Shown piece after piece: positions 26,459-35,635 of a stretch of 64,000 bases of DNA. The stretch covers positions 744,001 to 808,000 of the forward strand of contig NZ_CP135922.1 of assembly GCF_032399705.1 (NCBI RefSeq), given 5' to 3'. The notes under the pieces are model-generated. The model was not told the origin of the DNA, did not search any database, and was given only the letters and a program-made list of their open reading frames with translations. The position numbers and the translations under genes are program-made. Each line of letters opens with the position of its first letter. Within the stretch, counting starts at the first letter, position 1. The DNA is from Paenibacillus sp. BIC5C1. GTDB taxonomy: Bacteria; Bacillota; Bacilli; Paenibacillales; Paenibacillaceae.

Positions 26459-27583
26459 TGTGGGCAAGCGTTCTGGATGGGGCTGATTTTTTCTGTTCTT
26501 GCCAAAGCGAATGCGATGAACAAGTAAAAGCAGCAGAGGAATAATAAAACTGCAAGTAATGTCCCAATCCACCCATGCAGGCATAATGGTTTCGATATAA
26601 AAAATGACATTGGGGGAGATCAGGATGGCCAATGCAAACATGAGCAAGGATGAAGGAAGAATGAGCGGTTTGTAGGTTTTTAACTGAAACAGCTGAGCTA
26701 GTCCGATAACAAAAGCGAACATGTACAGCAGGCTTTTGAAATAGGTCGCAATTAACCAGGCAGTAGCCATGAAAGCTTCAATACGCTCAAAGAAGTTACC
26801 GATATTAATTTTTTGAGACAGGGTATACGAAATAAAAATGTTATGTTGGGTTAGGAAAGGACCCACAACCATAAGGGAAAACAATAACAGTACACACAGG
26901 AGCAGACCTCCGCAGAAAGTGGCAAGCAACAGGTCTCGTTTAAGGTGCGGCCCTGACACTACATAAGGAAGAATCATCGTAAGCACGAGCAACTCCCCGA
27001 AGGATGTAAATGCTCCACGTACAACGGTTTCAATCAAATGAACCCGACTGATGTTAAAGATAGGCTGCAGATGTGAAACTTTTATGTTGGGCAGCAACCC
27101 CACGAACAGGAGTGCCATGAAGACAACAACAATAGGGGTCAATAGTTCACTGGTTGCTCCCATGGTTTGCAATCCTTTCATTAGGCCCCAGATCAGTGAA
27201 CACATGAGTATAATCAAAATGATACGGATGGGGGTCTCGAGGTAGATTTGAGTCGTCATAAAGTCTCCAACTTCGCGGATACAAATGGCAGCGCCTATTG
27301 CAAAATAGAATAGGTAACCAATAGACAAGACCGATCCAATCCATGTACCAAGCAATTTCTTGCAAATTTCTATTAAAGATAGTTCAGGGGAGGTTTGTTG
27401 TAGTTTGTACAAAATCCAAATGATAAATAGACCGATGGGCTGACTGAGGAATGAGCATATCCATGCATCCTGTTTACCCAAGGTAGTGACCAACGATGGA
27501 TAGATCAAAATCATATCCCCAACCATGACAAGAAAGGTAAGCAGGGCAAATTGCCGAATGGTTATTTTTTCTCTGATTGGCAT
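26456..27583 (-). CDS. Spore germination permease, GerAB family (second B subunit)
   Basis: A ten-helix APC-like permease of 375 residues. Seen: EKITIRQFALLTFLVMVGDM, then YPSLVTTLGKQDAWICSFLS and KLLGTWIGSVLSIGYLFYF. It is a close paralogue of the B-subunit gene just upstream, sharing the VGDMxLIYPS and KQDAWIC blocks. The start chosen is ATG 27583, with GGAAGGAG ten bases upstream and a length that matches the paralogue; ATG 27607 is an alternative with GGAG seven bases ahead. It is the last gene of an A-C-D-B-B receptor operon. Two B subunits may give the receptor two germinant specificities, which is inference. Confidence 0.9.
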   Translation of the reverse strand: MPIREKITIRQFALLTFLVMVGDMILIYPSLVTTLGKQDAWICSFLSQPIGLFIIWILYKLQQTSPELSLIEICKKLLGTWIGSVLSIGYLFYFAIGAAICIREVGDFMTTQIYLETPIRIILIILMCSLIWGLMKGLQTMGATSELLTPIVVVFMALLFVGLLPNIKVSHLQPIFNISRVHLIETVVRGAFTSFGELLVLTMILPYVVSGPHLKRDLLLATFCGGLLLCVLLLFSLMVVGPFLTQHNIFISYTLSQKINIGNFFERIEAFMATAWLIATYFKSLLYMFAFVIGLAQLFQLKTYKPLILPSSLLMFALAILISPNVIFYIETIMPAWVDWDITCSFIIPLLLLLVHRIRFGKNRKNQPHPERLPT

Positions 27584-27627
27584 GGTTTCTGTACTCCTTC
27601 CTGACATAGTAGAACTCCAGCTTTACC

Positions 27628-28734
27628 TTATCCCGAAGGCTTGTTTTTCCAACCCTTTTTGAACATATGCACCAACAGTAACAGTCCCGGCAAAATAATG
27701 CTCAATGTGGTGTCCCAATCAACCCAATATGGGACGACGGTAATGACGATGAAGGTCAAATTGGGCGAAACCAGATTGGCAAGGCCAAATATAAGCAATG
27801 ATGCTGGCAGGATGAGTATCCGATACTGCTTGAGCTTAAATAGTTCGGCGCATCCGACGATAAATGCGTACATATACACCATCGCTTTAATATACGTGGA
27901 GATCAACCAGGAAGAGGCCATAATGGCTTCAATACGCTCAAAGAAACCACCGATGTTAATTTTCTGAGATAAAACAAAGGAAGCATAGATGTTGTGCTGT
28001 GTAAGGAAAGCACCTAGAACAAGCAGAGAGATCAAAACCAATACAGCAAGCAGCAAGTTGCCAAGTCCTGCCGCCATAAGAACATCCCGAGTTCGATGAG
28101 CCTGTTTTAGCGTGTAGGGAATAATCATCATAATGGGGATCAGCTCACCTATGGGATATATAATACTTATGAGAATACCCTGCAGGATGGAAACAACGCC
28201 GGAATCCGTTACAGGCTTCAGATTACTGGGATCAACCTGAGGTAATAAACAGAATGCAAGCACGAGAATAAACACGATAAGGATAGGCATCAGCAATTCG
28301 CTGCTTCGTCCCATTGTTTCCAGACCATGGTATAGCCCCCACCCAACCGTAATGACAAACATCAGAATGATGACCCTAATCGGGGTGTACTGAAAGATTT
28401 GGGAGGTAAGGAAATCTCCTACCTCTCGGGTGTGTGTGGAGGCACCTACTACAAAAAAGAAAAGATAGAATACGGATACGAGACTGCCCGGCCAAAATCC
28501 CAGAATACTTCGTAAAATCTGTATCAGATTTTCTTCAGGATACAGACTGCACAGCTTCAAAAACATGAGTATGAGTCCCATTCCCAACGGAACCCCGATA
28601 AGAGCACATATCCAGGCATCTTGTTTGGCATAGGATGTGATGACCGAGGGATAGATGAGCATCATATCCCCGACTACCATCATAAAAATGAGGATGGACA
28701 ATTGTCTTGTTCCGATGCGGCCCTTCTCAAGCAT
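27628..28734 (-). CDS. Spore germination permease, GerAB family (first B subunit)
   Basis: A ten-helix germinant-receptor B subunit of 368 residues. Seen: MLEKGRIGTRQLSILIFMMV, VVGDMMLIYPSVITSYAKQD, SILGFWPGSLVSVFYLFFFV and a last helix followed by a basic tail HMFKKGWKNKPSG. AAGGAGGGG five bases before the ATG gives a strong ribosome site. It is the closest B partner of the A and C subunits encoded upstream, and is followed after 44 bp by a second B paralogue. Confidence 0.92.
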   Translation of the reverse strand: MLEKGRIGTRQLSILIFMMVVGDMMLIYPSVITSYAKQDAWICALIGVPLGMGLILMFLKLCSLYPEENLIQILRSILGFWPGSLVSVFYLFFFVVGASTHTREVGDFLTSQIFQYTPIRVIILMFVITVGWGLYHGLETMGRSSELLMPILIVFILVLAFCLLPQVDPSNLKPVTDSGVVSILQGILISIIYPIGELIPIMMIIPYTLKQAHRTRDVLMAAGLGNLLLAVLVLISLLVLGAFLTQHNIYASFVLSQKINIGGFFERIEAIMASSWLISTYIKAMVYMYAFIVGCAELFKLKQYRILILPASLLIFGLANLVSPNLTFIVITVVPYWVDWDTTLSIILPGLLLLVHMFKKGWKNKPSG

Positions 28735-28753
28735 AATGTCCCCTCCTTTTTTC

Positions 28754-28990
28754 CTAAGTTCCCGTCAAGTGTGCCAGAAATTGATTTACAGGTTCATAAA
28801 TCCATATGATGAGATAGAGTGGACTGGGTATCTCCCACAGGTTGGCCGCGAAGATGCTTAGAACAGTGGCTAGAATCAGCAAGACACTGTAAACAGCTGT
28901 TTCTTTCCATTCCTTGCGACGTACAAGCCCAGGCAGATCGAACCAACCAATGATCCCTGCGACTACAATGACACTAAGTGTAAGTAACAC
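28754..28990 (-). CDS. Small two-helix membrane protein, probable receptor D subunit
   Basis: A 78-residue protein with two hydrophobic helices (about 2-20 and 30-50) joined by a basic loop WFDLPGLVRRKEWKE. Its size, topology and place between the C and B genes match the D subunits found in some germinant-receptor operons (the YfkS and GerKD group of B. subtilis), which tune germination rate. It is unrelated to the lipoprotein GerD. The start is GTG 28990, preceded by AGGGAGTGA, seven bases after the C-subunit stop. The identification rests on context and topology, not on a sequence motif. Confidence 0.75.
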   Translation of the reverse strand: MLLTLSVIVVAGIIGWFDLPGLVRRKEWKETAVYSVLLILATVLSIFAANLWEIPSPLYLIIWIYEPVNQFLAHLTGT

Positions 28991-28996
28991 TCTGAC

Positions 28997-30199
28997 TCAC
29001 TCCCTAATTTGATCTTTGAACGAATCATCCAGTGTGCCTACACGTTTAATTTGAACATTGACATCGTAATGGACATCCAGATCTTCCAAATAACGATCCC
29101 AATCTTTTTCCACCTTTTTAAAGAACTTGGGATCAGCATGATAGACCTCTTGTCCGAATCCGAAAATATCAACATGAAACTTGCGCTGTACCGATTTAAT
29201 GGATTTTTGCATGAGTTCTACAAGCCGTTCCTCACTATCCCGTTCCAATTCCTTGAGTACTTTCATTGAACCGATTTTGATTTCGCACTCTACTGCGGCT
29301 ACAGACGATACATTTTTGATGTTGATGTCGATTACAGGTCGTCCTGCAACAACCTTCGCTTTCCGTTTGGTCGTTGTGCGGAGTGCTTTAAACGTCACAT
29401 ATCCATTTTTGCGGCAAGGCAAATGGCTTATGGTGGATACCACATTGTTTCGAATGTAGTTATATCCCTTGGATTCGTCCTCCGTTAGCCAGCCAATTAG
29501 CTTGTCTCCCTTAAATACGGATAGCCCGGTTGAATTAAGCCTGGCAGGAGACTTTATAGTAGCAATATTGGCCTGGCTTCCGCTGTTCTCCGGTGGACCG
29601 ACAACCTCTACCCCCGTAATGACAGGCTGTATTCCAGGTGCCAATAAATATTCCATTAATTGATCCCCGGTTACGGTTGTTGTGGGTGACCAGGTCTTGG
29701 TAGAGACGTCCAATGAATTGAACATCTTCTCCGCAGGCAAGTTTTCAAGAGGCGTCAGCACGTCGAGCACTTTGGAAGCCGTTGTATTTCTAGCAACCAT
29801 GACGTAATAGTCAGGGCGAACCGTAGGCTCGCGCATTAATGCTTCTGTGATATCATAAATGCCCACTTTGCGAGCGTACTCCTCGCCTATGACCATTACG
29901 CGGATATGTGCCATGAATATACGACGGGGGCTTGATTCCGTTAATTTTTGAATGGCTTCAAACAAGGTTGGCGCAGAAGCTTGATACTGAGTCACGGGCG
30001 TTCCTTTACCTCCACCTGACTTGGAAGATACCTCATTGGGAACGACAACCTGGGCACTCACCTTAATCATGTCTCCATCCTTGTCCACACCAAGACCCAG
30101 CATGATGCCAAGTTCGTTGAGTTCCTGCCGATCCCAGCATCCGGTAAGGAGAGGGAGCAGAACGGCAAAAGATAGAATCATTTGTATGCATTTGTTCAT
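28997..30199 (-). CDS. Spore germination protein, GerAC family lipoprotein
   Basis: A 400-residue lipoprotein, C subunit of a GerA-type receptor. Seen: a signal peptide with lipobox LLTGC (Cys21), then WDRQELNELGIMLGLGVDKD, the standard first block; further on RIFMAHIRVMVIGEEYARKVG and, near the C-terminus, YHADPKFFKKVEKDWDRYLE. AAGGAG precedes the ATG. It lies 19 bp behind the A-subunit gene and 6 bp before the small D-like gene. Confidence 0.93.
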   Translation of the reverse strand: MNKCIQMILSFAVLLPLLTGCWDRQELNELGIMLGLGVDKDGDMIKVSAQVVVPNEVSSKSGGGKGTPVTQYQASAPTLFEAIQKLTESSPRRIFMAHIRVMVIGEEYARKVGIYDITEALMREPTVRPDYYVMVARNTTASKVLDVLTPLENLPAEKMFNSLDVSTKTWSPTTTVTGDQLMEYLLAPGIQPVITGVEVVGPPENSGSQANIATIKSPARLNSTGLSVFKGDKLIGWLTEDESKGYNYIRNNVVSTISHLPCRKNGYVTFKALRTTTKRKAKVVAGRPVIDINIKNVSSVAAVECEIKIGSMKVLKELERDSEERLVELMQKSIKSVQRKFHVDIFGFGQEVYHADPKFFKKVEKDWDRYLEDLDVHYDVNVQIKRVGTLDDSFKDQIRE

Positions 30200-30218
30200 A
30201 CACGGTTCTCCTTACCGA

Positions 30219-31730
30219 TTATCGCTTCATTTTTTTGTTTACCTGTCTGGTTTCATTCGGAGTTCCGGTAGAGATCGGACGGGTTTTCATCCGGGTCCAA
30301 GGCACGCGGAAAATGGTATCTTTGAGATCTTTCCCGATGTAAGGTGCAAACGGGGACATGTAAGACACGCCGAAAGATCTTAAACTGCATAGATGAGTTA
30401 CCGTAATCAGCAGAACCATCAGAATCCCGTAGAAGCCAAAGGCGGCAGCCAGAATCATCAGCACAAATCGCAGTATTCGCACAGAGATGGACAGACCATT
30501 TTCCGGAATGACATAACTGGATATCGCAGTAATGGACACGATGATAACCATGGCAGCCGACACAACGCCCGCATCTACTGCGGCTTGACCAATAACAAGG
30601 GTACCCACAATGGAAACGGCCTGACCGACGGTTTTCGGAATCCGAATGCCGGCCTCGCGCAAAATTTCATAGGTTAGCTCCATTAAGATGGCTTCAATGA
30701 ATGCCGGGAATGGAACACCTTCACGCTGAGCTGCCAGACTAATAAGCAGGTTGGTAGGCAGCATTTCCTGATGGAAGGTAGTAATGGCAATGTAAAAGGA
30801 TGGAGCGAGCAACGCAATAAAGAAGGCCAGATAACGGATCAGTCGAATCAACGAACTGATATCGGCACGTTGGTAGTAATCTTCGGGAGACTGAAAGAAA
30901 TGAACAAACAGGGCTGGGACAAGCAATACGAAAGGAGTGCCATCTATAATGATCGCTACCCGGCCTTCAAGCAGTGCAGCACATACGGTATCTGGCCGCT
31001 CACTGTTATAAACCGTGGGGAAGATCGTGCCTGTTTTGTCCTGTACGAGTTCCTCGATATATCCGCTTTCCAGAATAGCGTCAATATCAATCTCATCAAG
31101 TCTGCGCCGCAGTTCTTGTACAACCTCTTGATCAACGATATGCTCCAGATATAACACGGCAACTCTGGTATTAGAGACTCGCCCAATCTCCCTTTCTTCA
31201 ATCCAAAGATGAGGGTCTCGAATTCGTTTGCGTATTAACCCTGTATTCGTACGCAAGTTTTCATTAAAGCCCTCCATGGGACCGCGAACAACCGTCTGGG
31301 AGATCGGTTCACCCACAGGACGGTCTTCCCAGCCTGCTGCTGCAATTTTCAGGCCTTGATTGGAACCCTCCAGGAGCACAACGGCAAAGCCTGCCAGAAT
31401 GGCATCAAGAACGTCTTTCATCTCATCGATTAAGATTACGTTCCCAGATGTCAGCACGTCATTCTGGAGATAGATCAGATGTTCATTATCCTCCGAAAAC
31501 TCAGGTATATCACGGGTTTGTAACAAGGATTCCAGGATGGAATGATTAATGATCTGCACATCTACCATTCCATCGATGTACAACAGGACAGAAGGCCACT
31601 TGTGCAAACACTGCAGAGGACGAATCATCAAGTCTTTGCTGTTCCCCATTACCTTCTTGCAATAATCCGTATTTTCCGTAAGATTCGGAGATATTCTCTG
31701 ATCTTGGCTGCTCTGCGTCGCTGTACTCAT
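30219..31730 (-). CDS. Spore germination protein, GerAA family
   Basis: The A subunit (503 residues) of a second GerA-type receptor and the first gene of its operon. Seen: NTGLIRKRIRDPHLWIEERE, RVAVLYLEHIVDQEVV, LDEIDIDAILESGYIEELV, FPTVYNSERPDTVCAALLEG, a membrane domain of about five helices, and SFGVSYMSPFAPYIGKDLKD near the end. GGGGTGAAGGA lies directly before the ATG. A SigG-type promoter is found about 35 bases upstream, consistent with synthesis in the forespore. It is only moderately similar to the GerAA encoded at 13.9-15.3 kb, so the two receptors probably differ in specificity. Confidence 0.94.
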   Translation of the reverse strand: MSTATQSSQDQRISPNLTENTDYCKKVMGNSKDLMIRPLQCLHKWPSVLLYIDGMVDVQIINHSILESLLQTRDIPEFSEDNEHLIYLQNDVLTSGNVILIDEMKDVLDAILAGFAVVLLEGSNQGLKIAAAGWEDRPVGEPISQTVVRGPMEGFNENLRTNTGLIRKRIRDPHLWIEEREIGRVSNTRVAVLYLEHIVDQEVVQELRRRLDEIDIDAILESGYIEELVQDKTGTIFPTVYNSERPDTVCAALLEGRVAIIIDGTPFVLLVPALFVHFFQSPEDYYQRADISSLIRLIRYLAFFIALLAPSFYIAITTFHQEMLPTNLLISLAAQREGVPFPAFIEAILMELTYEILREAGIRIPKTVGQAVSIVGTLVIGQAAVDAGVVSAAMVIIVSITAISSYVIPENGLSISVRILRFVLMILAAAFGFYGILMVLLITVTHLCSLRSFGVSYMSPFAPYIGKDLKDTIFRVPWTRMKTRPISTGTPNETRQVNKKMKR

Positions 31731-31764
31731 TCCTTCACCCCTTATACACCCTATATTTGCAAAT

Positions 31765-31795
31765 TAGTATGACCTGGATGAGTCAGGATTATCAC
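31765..31795 (-). promoter_or_regulatory. Predicted SigG-type promoter of the second ger operon
   Basis: On the minus strand, CATACTA (31765-31771) is a perfect match to the SigG -10 pattern CATNNTA. GTGATA (31790-31795), 18 bases further upstream, is a partial -35 match. The A-subunit gene starts 35 bases downstream of the -10. Confidence 0.6.
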
Positions 31796-31851
31796 AAAAG
31801 TGTTATTGAATATCCCTCAAAATAAAAAAAGAACATTGTCAATCTTTTTAA

Positions 31852-31885
31852 ATTAGAATATCATCTAATTAGATTTATATCTAAT
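31852..31885 (+). promoter_or_regulatory. Double inverted repeat, probable repressor operator
   Basis: Two overlapping inverted repeats share a central TCTAATTAGA: ATTAGA-N6-TCTAAT at 31852-31869, and the perfect ATTAGAT-N4-ATCTAAT at 31868-31885. The second ends 26 bases before the MFS start codon. The layout suggests binding of a dimeric winged-helix or TetR-like repressor; no regulator gene is adjacent. Confidence 0.6.
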
Positions 31886-31911
31886 TTATTTATTTGAAAA
31901 GAGGATTCGTG

Positions 31912-33225
31912 ATGTTGTTTAGATCTTCCGTTCTGACCCTGCTACAAAAAGAATCGGAGTACCGCAAGTTCTTTGTTGCGGGATTAGTGAACGGCATAGG
32001 TGACCGTTTCTGTCAGGTCGCCATGCTTTCGATAATACTCAGCACAACAGGATCTGGACTTGCTGTAGGACTTGCCCTTGGTCTGCGTGTGCTTCCATTT
32101 CTGTTGCTTGCCCCGGCAGGCGGTATGTTAACCATGCGTTTCTCACGGCGAAAGATTATGCTGCTTACCAATTTGATAAGGGTTCCTCTTGCTCTGAGCT
32201 ATTTATTCGTAAACAGTGCAAATGATTTGTGGATTCTATTTACAGCGAGTACTTTACTAGCCTGTGCTGAGGCTCTCTATGCACCGGTCCGCAAATCAGG
32301 CATACCACTGCTTGTACAGCCGGAACATTTGCTCCAAATTAACGGACTTGAACAGGTGATGAACGGTACGGTGCTGATCGTAGGTGCCTTTCTTGGGGGA
32401 ATCGCCTCATCAGTAATGGGCCCGCAGGCTACGTTTATAACTAATGCACTGTGCTTTTTGATGGCTGCTGTTTTGATCCGGAAAGTCTCGTTTCCATCCG
32501 GAATGGGTACGGAATCAAACGAGATATCACTTGAAAGTATGGAGAGATCAGCCGCTGCAGCTTCTGGTAAACCTTCAGTGATTTCTTGTGCCAATGGTGC
32601 AGTTCATGTTCCTTCGGTGATATGGAGGCTGATTCGATCCTCTGTAGCATTACAGATCATCATCCTGTTCGAGTTATGGGTACCGGTGATAAGCGGGATC
32701 GATAATGTATTAATCAGCGTTTATGCAATTGAAGTGTTTTCCCTTGGGGATTGGGGTGTAGGTCTGTTCTATGCGGCGCTTGGGACAGGGCTGGTATTAA
32801 GCAACTGGTGTTCTCGTTATTTTCAGCATTGGCTGCTCCCTGGAGTAGTTCTGTGTCTACTCGTGGAAGGGGGATTGCTTATGCTGCTTAGTGTGGTGAC
32901 TCTGCCAGTAATCGCAGTGCTGATCTATATTCTGCTGGCCCTTATGTCAGGAGTAGGCAATGCTTGTCTGGATACATTGCTGATGCGCGAAACACCTGAG
33001 AAATATCGAGGACTCATCTATGGCTTGGTGACGGCTTGCAGTAGTACCATGTTGGGGTTATCCATGTTTGGTGCGGGTTTGTTATTAGAAGTGATGGAGC
33101 CACAGAAACTTGGTTTCGCAGGCGGATTGGGTTTTGCGGCCATTGCCGTTTTGCTTACAACCTATGGATGGCTAAGGGCGCGTGAGGCGTTTAAGATTAG
33201 GCGTACTATCAAAAGAAGAACATAA
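31912..33225 (+). CDS. MFS transporter (drug/macrolide efflux-like)
   Basis: A 437-residue integral membrane protein with about twelve helices. Seen: KESEYRKFFVAGLVNGIGDR, the typical start of the MFS subgroup that includes macrolide-efflux-like permeases, then LGLRVLPFLLLAPAGGMLTM and RFSRRKIMLLTNLIRVPLAL, the loop 2-3 region with basic residues. The start chosen is ATG 31912, which has AAAAGAGGA upstream; the longer frame from the TTG at 31894 includes that site. The gene is alone, behind a palindromic operator. The substrate is unknown. Confidence 0.87.
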   Translation: MLFRSSVLTLLQKESEYRKFFVAGLVNGIGDRFCQVAMLSIILSTTGSGLAVGLALGLRVLPFLLLAPAGGMLTMRFSRRKIMLLTNLIRVPLALSYLFVNSANDLWILFTASTLLACAEALYAPVRKSGIPLLVQPEHLLQINGLEQVMNGTVLIVGAFLGGIASSVMGPQATFITNALCFLMAAVLIRKVSFPSGMGTESNEISLESMERSAAAASGKPSVISCANGAVHVPSVIWRLIRSSVALQIIILFELWVPVISGIDNVLISVYAIEVFSLGDWGVGLFYAALGTGLVLSNWCSRYFQHWLLPGVVLCLLVEGGLLMLLSVVTLPVIAVLIYILLALMSGVGNACLDTLLMRETPEKYRGLIYGLVTACSSTMLGLSMFGAGLLLEVMEPQKLGFAGGLGFAAIAVLLTTYGWLRAREAFKIRRTIKRRT

Positions 33226-33227
33226 AA

Positions 33228-33254
33228 AAGGAGCCGCGATATGCAGCTCCTTGC
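33228..33254. terminator. Terminator between convergent genes
   Basis: AAGGAGC (33228-33234) pairs with GCTCCTT (33246-33252). On the minus strand six T follow directly, so it best serves the DedA gene; on the plus strand the T tract is poor. Confidence 0.6.
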
Positions 33255-33374
33255 TATTAACAGAAAATAACCTGCGGTTCCACATCTAGATATACGGCAC
33301 TAAAACCTCTGCGCTAAATGTGTCTGAGTTCAACCCTTGATATCATCGATAGATAAATATGTGAGTACTATCGT

Positions 33375-34019
33375 TTATTTTTGTCTTTGCCGAATAGCGG
33401 CAGGCTTGCGTAACGATCGAGCAGCCCAAGCTTTTCGATAACGGTACAGTACGGCTGCAATCAGCAGCAGTCCGATCCCCGCCACGATGTAGGGTGCATA
33501 TTGATGAACGAGATGGAATACTGCGTTCCATTGAGGTCCAAATATTTTACCGATGCCCAGGAACAGCATGACCCAGAACAGTGCGCCTGAATAGGCATAG
33601 AGGGCGAATTTACGAAAGGGAACAGCGGCTATACCCGCGAAATATCCGGTGAAATGTCTCACTCCCGGAATGAAATAACCGATGAAGATCAGGGCATTGC
33701 CGTACTTGGCAAACCATTTTTGCGTTTTATCCAGCTTGTCCTGTTTCATCAGAAACCATTTTCCATATCGTGTAATGAACGGCAGACCTGCTTTGGCCCC
33801 AATAAAATAAGTAATCGTCATGCCAATCGTTGTCCCCAGAAAAGCAAGGATGGCAAGTATTCCAAAATCCAGATGACCCTTGTAGGACAGAAATCCTGCA
33901 TAAGCCATAGTTGTTTCTCCCGGGAAGGGAAGGGCGATGAACTCCAGCAATAAACCAAAAAACAAAACGCTGTATCCGTAGGATCCAAACAGATGCTGGA
34001 CCTTCTCAAGCAATTCCAA
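33375..34019 (-). CDS. DedA family membrane protein
   Basis: A 214-residue integral membrane protein of the DedA/VTT family. Seen: LFFGLLLEFIALPFPGETTM with the conserved Glu and PGE, YAGFLSYKGHLDFGILAILAF, GTTIGMTITYFIGAKAG, and YFIPGVRHFTGYFAG with the conserved Pro and Arg of the re-entrant loop. Family members recycle undecaprenyl phosphate or other lipids across the membrane and affect envelope stress and cationic-peptide tolerance. GGAGAGTGAAG precedes the ATG. The C-terminus is basic and cytoplasmic. Confidence 0.9.
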   Translation of the reverse strand: MELLEKVQHLFGSYGYSVLFFGLLLEFIALPFPGETTMAYAGFLSYKGHLDFGILAILAFLGTTIGMTITYFIGAKAGLPFITRYGKWFLMKQDKLDKTQKWFAKYGNALIFIGYFIPGVRHFTGYFAGIAAVPFRKFALYAYSGALFWVMLFLGIGKIFGPQWNAVFHLVHQYAPYIVAGIGLLLIAAVLYRYRKAWAARSLRKPAAIRQRQK

Positions 34020-34264
34020 TAGACTTCACTCTCCTGCAGACAGGGTGGGAGGAGATGCTTACTCTCCAAGGAGTTTTGTTCACGATCCTACCTGTCCATT
34101 ATGCTACCTAATCCGAAGACAAGAATCAATCATGAGCCATCCCAAATTGTGAAAAATTATAAAACAAAATCGCGTCTTTTTTCAGTGTGTCCTCCATATA
34201 ATTCTAACAAATCTGCTGAAGTCTATCAGCAAATTCACTAGAGACGTTGGAGGTCGATTCGTAC

Positions 34265-35533
34265 ATGGTAACGCCAATACATACACTTTTATCTGGAAAA
34301 TGGCCTGTGCTTTTACTTCGCATTGTGGTACTGCTGTGTGTATTCACTGCATCGGCAGGCACAACTTACGCTTCCTCTGTATCGGGGTCTGATGCACCGG
34401 CCTCCATAGATGAGAATCCTCAAGATAAGGTTGTCTATTTGAGTTTTGACGATGGACCGGGTAACCATACCCGTGAAGTATTGGATATTTTGCGCAAGGA
34501 ACAGGCTTTGGCTACATTTTTTGTGCTTGGTGAGCAGGCAGAACGTTATCCTGAGATGATCCGTGCGGTTGTGGAAGATGGACATGCTTTGGGCAATCAT
34601 ACGTTTAATCATAATTATGAACAGTTGTACAGTGATTTCAAAGTGTTCTGGAAGCAGATCAAACAGACAGAGGCAGTCGTAGAGCGGATTACCGGATTTC
34701 GGCCGAATCTGGTCCGGGCACCGGGCGGTACCTACGGACATTTTGATAAGAGTTATTTTGATCTGCTGAAATTGGGCGGGTACACCGTTATGGACTGGAA
34801 CGTAGACAGTGGTGATTCCAAACGGAAGGCAGTTCCAGCAAAAGAAATTTTACGCAATGCGACCAAGGTGCCTGCCGGGGCACGTTCGGTCATTGTACTG
34901 ATGCATGATGGAGGCGCTCATGCCGAGACGGTAAAAGCACTACCTGGCATTATCAAGTATTACCGCGACCAGGGTTTTCGTTTTGACACGATGAAGGCCT
35001 CGGATCAGCCTGTTCAATTCAGAATCGATTCCAATGGTAAATACAAGTCTCGCCAAGCCCCGGGTAAGGAATGGATCGCAGAAAATGTACAGGAGAACAG
35101 CAACCTGTGGTTGGCTGGCAAGGAACTGAAGGTGGAAATTGGTTGGGCAGCAGCCACATTGAAGCAAGGAGAATTTCGCGTGGAAGATCAGCGGATCATG
35201 GTGCCTTTGCGGACCTTTATGAAAAAGTTCGGTGGCAGCGCTCGCTGGAATGCAGAGACCCGAACAGCTACAGCCGTATGGAAAGACCGAACCATCTATG
35301 CAGACAGTATCAGCGGAGACCTGACAACGAAACGTGCAGACCAAATGAATGACAGGACGACAGAGGGAGTCGTACAGAGCCAGGGAGGAACGATATGGGT
35401 TCCGCTACGGGAATTAATGGAGCATATGGGAGCAAGCGTTGATTCGCTAAAGGTGAATGAAAAGGAATGGATGGTTAAAGCCAGCGTTCCTCTGGCGGCA
35501 GCTAACAGCATGTATTTGGATAAATTGATCTGA
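34265..35533 (+). CDS. Polysaccharide deacetylase with copper-amine-oxidase-like stalk domain
   Basis: An exported NodB-type deacetylase of 422 residues. Seen: a signal peptide (hydrophobic stretch about 15-33, cleavage near ASA/YAS); the catalytic domain with YLSFDDGPG (Asp62, Asp63), the metal site HTFNH (His112, His116), RAPGGTYG, MDWNVDSGD and VIVLMHDGG; and, after about residue 270, a stalk module with MVPLRTFMKKFGGSARWNAE and WVPLRELMEHMGASVDSL. All five NodB motifs are intact. The substrate is probably peptidoglycan or a surface glycan. ATG 34265 is chosen because TTGGAGG lies 11 bases upstream; the TTG at 34247 is part of that region. The stalk resembles that of the SGNH hydrolase at 1.9-3.3 kb. 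Confidence 0.9.
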   Translation: MVTPIHTLLSGKWPVLLLRIVVLLCVFTASAGTTYASSVSGSDAPASIDENPQDKVVYLSFDDGPGNHTREVLDILRKEQALATFFVLGEQAERYPEMIRAVVEDGHALGNHTFNHNYEQLYSDFKVFWKQIKQTEAVVERITGFRPNLVRAPGGTYGHFDKSYFDLLKLGGYTVMDWNVDSGDSKRKAVPAKEILRNATKVPAGARSVIVLMHDGGAHAETVKALPGIIKYYRDQGFRFDTMKASDQPVQFRIDSNGKYKSRQAPGKEWIAENVQENSNLWLAGKELKVEIGWAAATLKQGEFRVEDQRIMVPLRTFMKKFGGSARWNAETRTATAVWKDRTIYADSISGDLTTKRADQMNDRTTEGVVQSQGGTIWVPLRELMEHMGASVDSLKVNEKEWMVKASVPLAAANSMYLDKLI

Positions 35534-35635
35534 ATAAAGTCGTTCGTACAGGACTAATCTCTCTACTTCCGGGCAACACTGAATCATAGATTAGTATGTT
35601 TCAGGAATGCCGATGGATGGAAGGAGATTAGAAAA

